A DNA stretch of 64,000 nucleotides from Halothece sp. PCC 7418 (GTDB lineage: Bacteria; Cyanobacteriota; Cyanobacteriia; Cyanobacteriales; Rubidibacteraceae): assembly GCF_000317635.1 (NCBI RefSeq), contig NC_019779.1, forward strand, positions 1,426,001-1,490,000. The letters run 5' to 3'. The notes beneath the pieces were generated by a model that did not search any database, was not told where the DNA came from, and saw only the letters and a program-made list of their open reading frames with translations. The position numbers and the translations under genes were made by a program. Position 1 is the first letter of the stretch; every line of letters begins with the position of its first letter. Below, in pieces: positions 39,469 through 47,099 of this stretch.

Positions 39469-41403
39469 ATGACACACAGTAAAGCATTAGAAAAACCCAA
39501 TAAACCTGCTAACCCCCAAAAAAAGGTGATTGAGAAAAAGCCCAAGAAAGTAATTTCCAGTGGTGGAAATGGTGGTGGCGGAAACCGTAACCGAGGCGGT
39601 GGTGGGGGAAATCATCATGGAAACGGCGGGGGTAATAATAATCCTCAACCCTCTCCCTGGCTAGACCCTGATCACCAACCGCCAACGAGTCATAATGCCA
39701 GTTTTATCGAATACTTGCGCTGGATGCGTCCGCCTGAACATCCGCAAAAAGACGGGACAAAGGTTGAGATATTAAATAAAGCCCAAGATAACCCCGACTA
39801 TCGCCAGCGACTGCAACAACTTAACGATCGCGCTCGCGCTATTGCTCAAGAATATTTTACCGCCAAAACAACATGGCGCATCCGCGTGGGAGGACATCGC
39901 GGACCCGAAAGCATTCTTCTCCCTGCATTCGACCATTTAGGCGTTCCTTATCTCCCTTCTAGCACCTTACGAGGAGTCGCCCGAACCCAAGCCATCCGAG
40001 AAATCATGGCTAAAGAGAACATAAACTGGAAAAGTGCAGAAGAAAAGATTGCGCCCTATTTCGGTTCAATTAATACTAATAACAACCCAGATAAAGCAGG
40101 AAAAGTCGTCTTTCTCGATGCGTATCCTGTGGCTTGCAAAAATGCAGGAATCACAATGGATATGACGAATAATATCTGGAATTGGGATAATAATCAGTTA
40201 GCTTATAGTCCTAATCCCAATTCCTTTTTCTCCTTAAAAGATGTGGAATTTCTGGTTGGTTTACGCCTTGCGAGTAACTGTCAAGATCAACAAGTTCTCA
40301 AACAAGTCAAGCAATGGCTGATTGAAGGTTTAAATGCTGGTGTGGGTTCACAAATTAATTCGGGTTACGGTCAACTCACTACAGAGAAAAATAAGAAAAG
40401 TGCTAATGAGTTTTTAAGAGTGAGTTTTGGTTTAGAAGGACAACTCATTCACGGCTGTCAACATTTTACCCAGTGGAACTGGAATAACAATAGAAATGAA
40501 TGGCAAATGCGAGGAAATCCTCAAGCAGAGGTGCGTCCAGTTGCTTTTAAGTCCATGCTTCGTTATTGGTTTCGAGCGTTTGCTTTAGGGGTTTTATCTC
40601 CTCAACAAGTCCAAGACTGGGAAGCTGCTATTTTCGGTGGTATTAGTCCACAAAAACGAGGCTTTTTAGAGGTCAGAATTCATCAGGGTAAACTAGAACA
40701 AAGAGAACCTCGACCGAATCATAATGGAAAACAAGATAAATGTGGTGAACAATCAGGAGTGCTAATTCTGGGCTTATCTTCAGAAACTCAGGAATCCGAA
40801 CGTAAGACAGTTCAATCATTAGTTAAAAATCTAACTTGGATGATGTTTCAATTAGGTGGAATTGGTCAAGGGGCAAGACGACCTTGTTATTCACGTAAAA
40901 CTAGCGATCGCGCTCCTTGGTTTCGGGGGTCAACATTTCTCGCTGGAGACGAAGATTTTTGGGAGATTCCTGAAGATATTAAAGAATTTCATCGGTTGTT
41001 CTGTCAGAAATTAAAAGGCTTTTATTCTGCGTTATCTCAGTTAACTGGACAGTCAATTAACCCTAAAACTTTAAGAGAAGTTGGTCAAGTCAATCAACGA
41101 AATTGGCAAGAAGCAGTTGATGGAAATTGTCGCATTGTTGTTTGTTCTGGGAAGAGTAATTCTAATAAACCCTTTGCATTATCTGTCCTTCACGATCGCG
41201 CTTTTTATCATAATGGCGATTACGATGGGTTTCTCTGTGGAAAAGTTCGTGGTGGGGTAAAACCGTCTCCTGTTTGGATCGCTGATACAGGTGATTTCCA
41301 AGTAGTAACAGTATTTGGTGCAACGGCTGATCCGCGTGAAAAGTATTTAAAAGAATTGCATAATCAATCTGCTGAATACCTTCCCATATTCCCTCTAAAA
41401 TAG
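39469..41403 (+). CDS. Cmr6-Cmr1 fusion, two RAMP domains
   Basis: A 644-residue protein. After a basic, Gly/Asn/His-rich disordered start (residues 1-65), the first half is Cmr6-like: ILLPAFDHLGVPYLPSSTLR, then GVARTQAIREI, and WLIEGLNAGVGSQINSGYGQ. The second half from about residue 320 is Cmr1-like: VSFGLEGQLIHGCQHFTQW, VRPVAFKSMLRYWFRAFALG, FGGISPQKRGFLEVR, then IGQGARRPCYSRKT. Cmr1 caps the target 3' end and Cmr6 links it to the backbone, so a fusion fits neighbouring positions in the complex. No separate cmr1 or cmr6 is present. Confidence 0.85.
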   Translation: MTHSKALEKPNKPANPQKKVIEKKPKKVISSGGNGGGGNRNRGGGGGNHHGNGGGNNNPQPSPWLDPDHQPPTSHNASFIEYLRWMRPPEHPQKDGTKVEILNKAQDNPDYRQRLQQLNDRARAIAQEYFTAKTTWRIRVGGHRGPESILLPAFDHLGVPYLPSSTLRGVARTQAIREIMAKENINWKSAEEKIAPYFGSINTNNNPDKAGKVVFLDAYPVACKNAGITMDMTNNIWNWDNNQLAYSPNPNSFFSLKDVEFLVGLRLASNCQDQQVLKQVKQWLIEGLNAGVGSQINSGYGQLTTEKNKKSANEFLRVSFGLEGQLIHGCQHFTQWNWNNNRNEWQMRGNPQAEVRPVAFKSMLRYWFRAFALGVLSPQQVQDWEAAIFGGISPQKRGFLEVRIHQGKLEQREPRPNHNGKQDKCGEQSGVLILGLSSETQESERKTVQSLVKNLTWMMFQLGGIGQGARRPCYSRKTSDRAPWFRGSTFLAGDEDFWEIPEDIKEFHRLFCQKLKGFYSALSQLTGQSINPKTLREVGQVNQRNWQEAVDGNCRIVVCSGKSNSNKPFALSVLHDRAFYHNGDYDGFLCGKVRGGVKPSPVWIADTGDFQVVTVFGATADPREKYLKELHNQSAEYLPIFPLK

Positions 41404-41727
41404 TCCTCTAATCCCCCAATCTTTTTAGGGGGAGTTACACTTTGTAGGGTGGGCAATGCCCACCCTACCGTTAATTCAGAGTTTACTAATGTAATACCAT
41501 TTCGATCAACTTGGAAAAGGGGTGTAGCCTATTTTAAACTTCATGATCGATGCACCTCCAAGCATCCCCAAAATGGCTTGATTTTTCGTAAAGGTGCGTC
41601 TATTTCCGACCAAGTAAGGATTTCAGGCTTTTAATTAGCGATGTTTGCTCAGGTCTGCTATGGTTGATTTAGATGTACGTCGATTTGGCTTCTGAATCCC
41701 TTATGGGATAAGGCTTCTGAGACGAAC

Positions 41728-41764
41728 TCTCACTCTTAACGGGTGAACACACTTGAATGGAAAC
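41728..41764 (+). CRISPR. Solo degenerate CRISPR-like repeat
   Basis: It ends ACTTGAATGGAAAC, of which the last 12 bases (TTGAATGGAAAC) equal the end of the main repeat. It has a CACTC-TTAAC-GGGTG hairpin 5' of that, about where the main repeat has its stem. The total is near 36-37 bases. Only one copy exists. It is followed by a terminator after four bases. Confidence 0.35.
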
Positions 41765-41768
41765 GATG

Positions 41769-41800
41769 AATCGCCCCTATGATGAGGAGGCGATTTTTTT
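41769..41800 (+). terminator. Intrinsic terminator after the cmr operon
   Basis: Stem AATCGCC (41769-41775) / GGCGATT (41789-41795) with a 13-base loop runs into seven T. It would end transcripts from cmr or from the solo repeat before the CARF gene. Confidence 0.65.
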
Positions 41801-41862
41801 CGCATTTACCTGTAATCTAGAAAATAAGTTTTCTCAGCTTAAAAATCCATTCACACCAATCA

Positions 41863-42978
41863 ATGCGAAATACACTCATTTGTACTGTCGGAACCAGCTT
41901 ATTTAATAACCTCAAACGGGCTGAAGGAGAAATTCATCAAGCCTTTTCTCAGCAAAACTGGAAGCAAGTGGCGTTACTCCTCAATCAGTTAGAAAATACC
42001 GATCGCGCTTGTGGGGCTGAAATTAATTCTATTGCCCGAATTTGCCAAAAAAACTTACTCAGTCACTACTTAAAATTAGTTTTTCTAGTCTCTGATACAG
42101 AAGATGGAAAACACACCGGACAACTCCTAAAGCTGTACTATGGAAATCACAAAAATCCTATTCAATTTGAAACGGTTGAAGTTAACGTTTTAACGGGATT
42201 GAGAGATGATAACATTAAAGCCTTTCGCCAAGAGGGATTAAAAAACTTAGTCCGAGAAATTAGTACCCAAGTTCAACATTCTTCTCCAGAATATATTGCC
42301 ATTAACGCCACAGGAGGCTATAAAGCCCAAATTTCTTTTGCAGGAATGATTGGACAAGCATTAGGGATTCCTGTTTATTATTTATTTGAACGCTTCTCGG
42401 AAGTGATTGAACTTCCTCCGCAACCGATCGCGCTTGATTTAGGATTTTGGATTGATCATTATGTGGTATTTGAACAACTCGAAGCCGAAGAAACGCTGGT
42501 GAAATCGGATCTCGCCCATGATTTTAATGCTGCTTATTTCAATACCCTCATTGATGAGGAAATCATTGAACAAACTCCTGTAATTAGTCTCTCTGCAACA
42601 GGAATGTTATTCCATGCGCGATCGCGCTTACAATTTCGGAAAAAACAGACCGCTATTCTAGATTTAATCCCCGAAGATCAGACCTTACCAGAAAACAAAC
42701 AGATTAGCCTTAGAGAGGATCATGGTAAAGATAAACTCATCGCATTTAGCCAAAAATTAGTTCAATCTCCTTATATTACAAAAGTCATTAATTCTCTTCC
42801 CTTTAATCCTCATCAAAATAACCCCATCCGCCGAACTTATCCCGATGGGAAAGTTGAATTTGTTTTAACCTGGACAGATCGCGGACTGGGAATTTGCTTA
42901 CAAACCACAGGGCGTAACCTTGCTGAAACGAACACCATTGCGATTTATCTCGCTGAGAAATTTACCCAGTCCACTTAA
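41863..42978 (+). CDS. CARF-domain effector, probable C-terminal RelE-like domain
   Basis: A 371-residue protein of the APE2256 (TIGR02619) type. It starts MRNTLICTVGTSLFNNL; the CARF motifs CTVGTSL and NATGGYKAQISF (near residue 145) bind cyclic oligoadenylate. The last 90 residues (SPYITKVINSLPFNPHQ, PIRRTYPDGKVEFVLTWTDR, QTTGRNLAETNTIAIYL) look like the RelE-type interferase tail of CARF-RelE proteins such as Cami1. This assignment is from pattern memory. It should be switched on by cOA made by the Cas10 here. It is convergent with the next gene, seven bases apart. Confidence 0.7.
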   Translation: MRNTLICTVGTSLFNNLKRAEGEIHQAFSQQNWKQVALLLNQLENTDRACGAEINSIARICQKNLLSHYLKLVFLVSDTEDGKHTGQLLKLYYGNHKNPIQFETVEVNVLTGLRDDNIKAFRQEGLKNLVREISTQVQHSSPEYIAINATGGYKAQISFAGMIGQALGIPVYYLFERFSEVIELPPQPIALDLGFWIDHYVVFEQLEAEETLVKSDLAHDFNAAYFNTLIDEEIIEQTPVISLSATGMLFHARSRLQFRKKQTAILDLIPEDQTLPENKQISLREDHGKDKLIAFSQKLVQSPYITKVINSLPFNPHQNNPIRRTYPDGKVEFVLTWTDRGLGICLQTTGRNLAETNTIAIYLAEKFTQST

Positions 42979-42985
42979 TACTGGA

Positions 42986-44197
42986 TTAAATCACTAATTC
43001 TGGAAATAATTGACTCAAATCATCAAGGAGATTATTTTTAACATATCGACCTAAGTTATCTGCTGCAATTCCCGTTTCTCGCATTTGACAATGAGCGATA
43101 TCATTACGATATTCTGTTAACTTTGACCAAGTGCTACTTAAAACTTCTGCATCTTGAACGAATGTGATAATTGGTTGTTCAAAGTTTCTATTTAGACCGA
43201 TCATTTTTCCCAACTGCTGTTCTATTTTCCCTCTCTCATCACGGCTTAAATAATCAACTTTTTCCAGATAGCAAAAAGCAGAAACGATCCACTCTCTCGC
43301 TAATAAAATTGCTTGCGTCCCTAATTGCTTAGAAACATACCACCGTAAAAGTAAAAACTGTTTTTCTAGAACTAATTTTAGATCTGATTCACGACTATTA
43401 GCCACAGCAAACTGTCCATATTGTTCTTGAATGGGATTCAGTAAAAGCTCAAACGGTTTAGCAAAAACTCCAATTTCATCACTCAAGCGTTCCGTAGAGA
43501 ATTGTTGTATTTTCCCAGCATCGTCAAGGGTATCCATTGCCCGTGCATACTCCAAAGATTGAGAAAATTTAAGAATTTTATCCCCAAAGCCTTTTAATTG
43601 AGTTGGTCGCGCTTCTCCTTTTTGAGGTTGATTTTGTTTATAAAAATCTCCCTGAATCGTTGTTAACAAATTTCCTAATTCAACCGCTGATCCTGTTGTT
43701 AAAAATTTATCAGTTGCAGTCAACCAATCTAATAGCTTGATCGCCGAAGTAAGGTCAAAAATCGGGGGCTGATCGCGATTGACTTCAAATGCACCATAAT
43801 AGACTCCTTGAATGTTCACATTCTTAGCTTTTTGTAGAAAAGCACCTGCTAATAACACCAGCAAAGGGAGAGACCGAAAAGCATGAGTAATATCAAAACT
43901 AATTTCTGTATCAGAATTAACTGCATTAACAACAGCTTCAAAAATTTGCCAAATTTCAGTTTCTGATTGACCTGACGGAATATCTACAAAAGTACAATCA
44001 TAACTTGAGTCGATCCGCTTTAAAAATGCTTGACTATGCTTCTCCCTTGCTTCAGAAGTGACAAATATTTTAATCTTGTTCGGTTTCAAAAACTCAGCCA
44101 AGGCTTCTGCGACATAAGGAGTTTCTTTAGTCTGATCTTGCCAAGTGTAATTGGTCGTGTTGTAATTCCCCGTTCCTAAGAATGTTAAAAGTTCCAT
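42986..44197 (-). CDS. Csx1/Csm6-type CARF-HEPN ribonuclease
   Basis: A 403-residue protein. The N-terminal CARF domain opens MELLTFLGTGNYNTTNY and has FDITHAFRSLPLLVLL, the DxTHG-type segment of the TIGR02221/Csx2 group. The C-terminal helical HEPN domain carries RNDIAH (R364-x4-H369), the RNase active site. cOA binding in CARF activates RNA cleavage and can cause dormancy. It is convergent with the other CARF gene, so the cell has two different effectors on one signal. Confidence 0.85.
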   Translation of the reverse strand: MELLTFLGTGNYNTTNYTWQDQTKETPYVAEALAEFLKPNKIKIFVTSEAREKHSQAFLKRIDSSYDCTFVDIPSGQSETEIWQIFEAVVNAVNSDTEISFDITHAFRSLPLLVLLAGAFLQKAKNVNIQGVYYGAFEVNRDQPPIFDLTSAIKLLDWLTATDKFLTTGSAVELGNLLTTIQGDFYKQNQPQKGEARPTQLKGFGDKILKFSQSLEYARAMDTLDDAGKIQQFSTERLSDEIGVFAKPFELLLNPIQEQYGQFAVANSRESDLKLVLEKQFLLLRWYVSKQLGTQAILLAREWIVSAFCYLEKVDYLSRDERGKIEQQLGKMIGLNRNFEQPIITFVQDAEVLSSTWSKLTEYRNDIAHCQMRETGIAADNLGRYVKNNLLDDLSQLFPELVI

Positions 44198-44279
44198 AGA
44201 AGTCTCAATTTAATTCTAGTGAAATTTGTTCTCATAACCTATTCACCAGTTTCTCATATTTTTATGGAATTTGATCTCT

Positions 44280-44963
44280 TTAAAAGGCTTGGACTTGATT
44301 CTTCAGCATACGAAGTCCAGACCAATAAGTTGAATTATCTCCCAGTCCCATACTGTCGAAAAGAGTGGTAAATGCAGAGTCGAGGAAATTTAAGTCATCC
44401 TCTGCATCTGGTAATTCTTCAACAATGGCTCTCTCTTTTTCAGCAAAAGCATTTCGTCCTAAAGGATGATCAGCTTCGTTATGAAACGTTGTCCCAAAAT
44501 CAATAATATAGGGTTGCCAACCTTGTTTATTTTTGTCAATGTCAATGACAATATTCTTAGCATGAAGGTCGCCATGAATCCATCCCGCTTCCCAAAATTG
44601 ATTTAACATCTGACCAACAGCTTGACATAACTCTAAATAAAAATTGTCTGGATAACTCCCTAGGATAAACTCTTCTAGATATTCTTCTAAAGTGGTTCCT
44701 TCATCAATTTTTTCCATTTGAAAAGCATTCGGATGCCCAAAAACTCCTTCTTCTAAATTCGGTTGAGGAGTAATCTTTAAATCCTCTAATTCTACTAATA
44801 CTTGAAATTCCCAATGAGTGCTGTCTTCACCCACTTTATCGGCTTTTATAATTTGGTTATTCTCCACTTCAATTAAATCTCCTCGATTTCCTAAGCGCGA
44901 TCGCGCCGAAAAAGTTTGAAGATTAGATATCCGTTGCGCGATCGTTAAAATATTAGATTGCAT
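44280..44963 (-). CDS. Protein-kinase-fold (phosphotransferase-like) protein
   Basis: A 227-residue protein with the catalytic loop WIHGDLHAKNIVID and metal loop IIDFGTTFHNE of the kinase/APH fold. The N-lobe is short (FQMEKIDEGTTLEEYLEEF) and no clear glycine loop is seen. It could phosphorylate a protein or small molecule; the target is unknown. It is the last gene of a minus-strand run behind the membrane protein and the duplicated-motif protein, inside the CRISPR island. Confidence 0.65.
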   Translation of the reverse strand: MQSNILTIAQRISNLQTFSARSRLGNRGDLIEVENNQIIKADKVGEDSTHWEFQVLVELEDLKITPQPNLEEGVFGHPNAFQMEKIDEGTTLEEYLEEFILGSYPDNFYLELCQAVGQMLNQFWEAGWIHGDLHAKNIVIDIDKNKQGWQPYIIDFGTTFHNEADHPLGRNAFAEKERAIVEELPDAEDDLNFLDSAFTTLFDSMGLGDNSTYWSGLRMLKNQVQAF

Positions 44964-45092
44964 TCGTTCCTCTCCGTATCAATTAAAATTCAAGTAATAC
45001 CATTTGCAAGAAATAACGTAGAGGTAAACGGCAGTTCGCCCTTATTAGATGTAGCATGAGTAATCACAGTTGGTATAACCTCAGTATCAGTT

Positions 45093-45677
45093 TTAAAGTT
45101 CATTCTTTCTCTGATGCTGTTCAAAACAACGACGCAAATATCGCTCTAATTCAGGATACCTACATTCTCCTGTTGTTCTCACTTCGTCAATAAATAATTG
45201 TAGAAGTCGCATTTGACGAGGATAAGGTTTAACCTCTTCTGGCTGCTCAACAACAGGAGTTTCCTCAGTGACACTCACTTCACTGGAACTGCTCTCAACA
45301 GCAGGCGTTTCCGCAGACTCTGGCTTAGAAGCTAAAGGACAGAAAAATGGCTGAGTCACTTCCGTAGCAGAGATTGTGTCTCTTTCCTCTACAGGAGATG
45401 CACTAGAATCAGTCTCTTCAATCTCAGATTGATCGACTAATGAAGGATCTTCTGTCTCTTCAGGTGATGCAATGTCATCTGTGGATAAAGAATCTTCTAT
45501 TTCTTCCGCCGATTCAGGTTCACCAGCAGGGGAATTAATGCTTCGACTAGGCTTCCCATAATAATGAGTTTGTTCTGCTAAATCAACTAATTCTGGATAG
45601 TCATAAACTCCCGTCCGTTTCACCTCTTGAGCAAATAATTGAAGTAAGTGTAGTTCTCGCTGTGCGTTATTGATCAT
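45093..45677 (-). CDS. Unknown protein with duplicated terminal helical motif and acidic linker
   Basis: About 194 residues. A 30-residue unit appears twice: QRELHLLQLFAQEVKRTGVY followed by DYPELVDL near the N-terminus, and PRQMRLLQLFIDEVRTTGEC followed by RYPELERY near the C-terminus. Between them lie about 110 acidic Ser/Glu/Pro-rich residues likely to be disordered. I do not recognise the family. The start at 45677 overlaps the upstream gene's stop by 11 bases, so the two are coupled. A longer frame from 45710 is possible. Confidence 0.6.
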   Translation of the reverse strand: MINNAQRELHLLQLFAQEVKRTGVYDYPELVDLAEQTHYYGKPSRSINSPAGEPESAEEIEDSLSTDDIASPEETEDPSLVDQSEIEETDSSASPVEERDTISATEVTQPFFCPLASKPESAETPAVESSSSEVSVTEETPVVEQPEEVKPYPRQMRLLQLFIDEVRTTGECRYPELERYLRRCFEQHQRKNEL

Positions 45678-46920
45678 TGTTATGTTGTTGATTATAATAG
45701 CGTCGAGCATAAGCGCGGAATTGTTCTTCTAACCAACGATCGCGCTCGGTCCGAATTTCATCATTCCAGGACATTTGAACATCACTACGGCGAGAATAAA
45801 GCATTAATTTCCCACAAGAAACCAAACTGGTAATCACCGATAATAAGAAGAAAAATAACGATAAGCCCATACTAGAAATATCTAAGCGCAATAATTTCCC
45901 TACAAAGTTTTCAAGGGCGAGTTGACTTAGCACTAAACTAGAACGAATTTCTCCTGATTCTGTAAATGCTTGCTCATAGGTTTGAGGATAGGCTCGTTGT
46001 AAAAAGATTAGATCATTACTGATTTCAGTTTTTAATAACTGCTTGGCTTCAAAGCGATTTTTTGCCTGTTCATAATTCATAAAAGCCTGTTCTTCTAAAC
46101 GGGATACTTGACGACAAACTGGTAATTTTTCTAACGCCAATTGTTGCCAATTTTGAGCGCGATCCGCCCAAGAGCCATATAAAGAAACATAGAGAGAATC
46201 CCAACGGGGATTAGTTCGCTCCAGCCGATTTAATACGGCTTCTCCTTTCTCACAACGCTCTTTCACGGCTTGATAACGAGGATGTTCTACACTTTTTAAG
46301 TTCTCTAAATTTTCTGTCTCTTCCGCCACTTGTTCTGCAATTAAAGTTTGAGCATGAATTTGATTGAGTTGACTCCGATTATTTAACAGTTCAACTCCCG
46401 CCCCTGTGGCAAAAGATTGTAAAATATTGAGAGGAATTAACCCCATAATCGCTGCCCAAGTTGACCATTGATAAGCATTTTGGCTTCCCCGCACTACACT
46501 ACTAGCAATGAGATTTCCAAACTTCAAAATTGCTAAATTAATGGCAAAGCTGAGAAATAATGCTGGGAAATTCCCTAGATTTTGACAAGCAAAAAAGAAC
46601 AGAGGGGCATTCCCTAAAAAATCAAAGTTATTACTAGCAGTAACAGTTAACGCCGTCACTTTGGCATCCCCTTTTACTTTAGGCGTGACATAAGCAGTTC
46701 CGTAATACTCTTTAGAATCGGCAATAAATAAGTCTTTAATTCCAGACAGAATTGGTTGCAATTTATTTTTCTCCTGAGTCTCTTCAACCGCAATGCCATC
46801 AACTTCTTTCACTAAATCAGCATAGTCAGGATTGGTTTCAATCCATTGAATCAAAGCTAAATCATTATAAAACTCTGGGGGGAATGCTTCACTTTGGTTT
46901 GAGAAATTGCTATCGTTCAT
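45667..46920 (-). CDS. Unknown coiled-coil membrane protein, CRISPR-island associated
   Basis: A 417-residue protein with membrane segments near residues 105-135 (PALFLSFAINLAILKF), 150-170 (WAAIMGLIPLNILQSF) and 350-370 (MGLSLFFFLLSVITSLVS). Between them is a long charged helical stretch (about 180-330) of coiled-coil type. I do not recognise it. It is divergent from the WYL regulator and shares its operator-like inverted repeat, which suggests joint control. A membrane-effector or anchoring role in the type III response is possible but unproven. Confidence 0.65.
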   Translation of the reverse strand: MNDSNFSNQSEAFPPEFYNDLALIQWIETNPDYADLVKEVDGIAVEETQEKNKLQPILSGIKDLFIADSKEYYGTAYVTPKVKGDAKVTALTVTASNNFDFLGNAPLFFFACQNLGNFPALFLSFAINLAILKFGNLIASSVVRGSQNAYQWSTWAAIMGLIPLNILQSFATGAGVELLNNRSQLNQIHAQTLIAEQVAEETENLENLKSVEHPRYQAVKERCEKGEAVLNRLERTNPRWDSLYVSLYGSWADRAQNWQQLALEKLPVCRQVSRLEEQAFMNYEQAKNRFEAKQLLKTEISNDLIFLQRAYPQTYEQAFTESGEIRSSLVLSQLALENFVGKLLRLDISSMGLSLFFFLLSVITSLVSCGKLMLYSRRSDVQMSWNDEIRTERDRWLEEQFRAYARRYYNQQHNNDQ

Positions 46921-46986
46921 GTGCGTTTATTTTTAACGGCATAACTGTATTATTCCCCCTTTCTTTGGTTTTGTTTGATCGTCCCA

Positions 46987-47031
46987 CGCGAACAACCAAG
47001 ACACAAAAAAGTTGGTCATTCGCGTAGAAAG
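46987..47031. promoter_or_regulatory. Operator-like inverted repeat between WYL gene and membrane-protein operon (site B)
   Basis: CGCGAACAACCAA (46987-46999) and TTGGTCATTCGCG (47012-47024) are inverted copies with 11 of 13 matches, 12 bp apart. The right arm runs into TAGAAAGG. Site C contains the same right-arm sequence on the opposite strand, and site A the same core. It lies in the 179-bp divergent gap, so it could control both directions. Confidence 0.55.
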
Positions 47032-47099
47032 GATAGGCAGGACGAAAAACTCCTCTTACAGTAGAATTAAGATTTAATTCAGTGATATTCAGCCAAAAA

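Larger units (their letters stand above)
41404..41862. other. Gene-free gap after the cmr operon with repeats and a possible solo CRISPR-like repeat
   Basis: The gap holds the palindrome 41444-41468 (GTAGGGTGGGC / GCCCACCCTAC). An AATACCATTTCGATCAA motif at about 41492 is also found at 63686 and is probably an insertion-element end. CCTTATGGGATAAGG lies near 41699, flanked by two GGCTTCTGA copies. The CRISPR-like unit and terminator are listed next. No convincing gene is seen. Confidence 0.5.

Noticed and set aside
41449-41634. A 61-residue frame in the gap after cmr6-cmr1
   Set aside because: It starts inside the GGGTGGGCAATGCCCACC palindrome and crosses an insertion-element-like end; no family resemblance or ribosome site.
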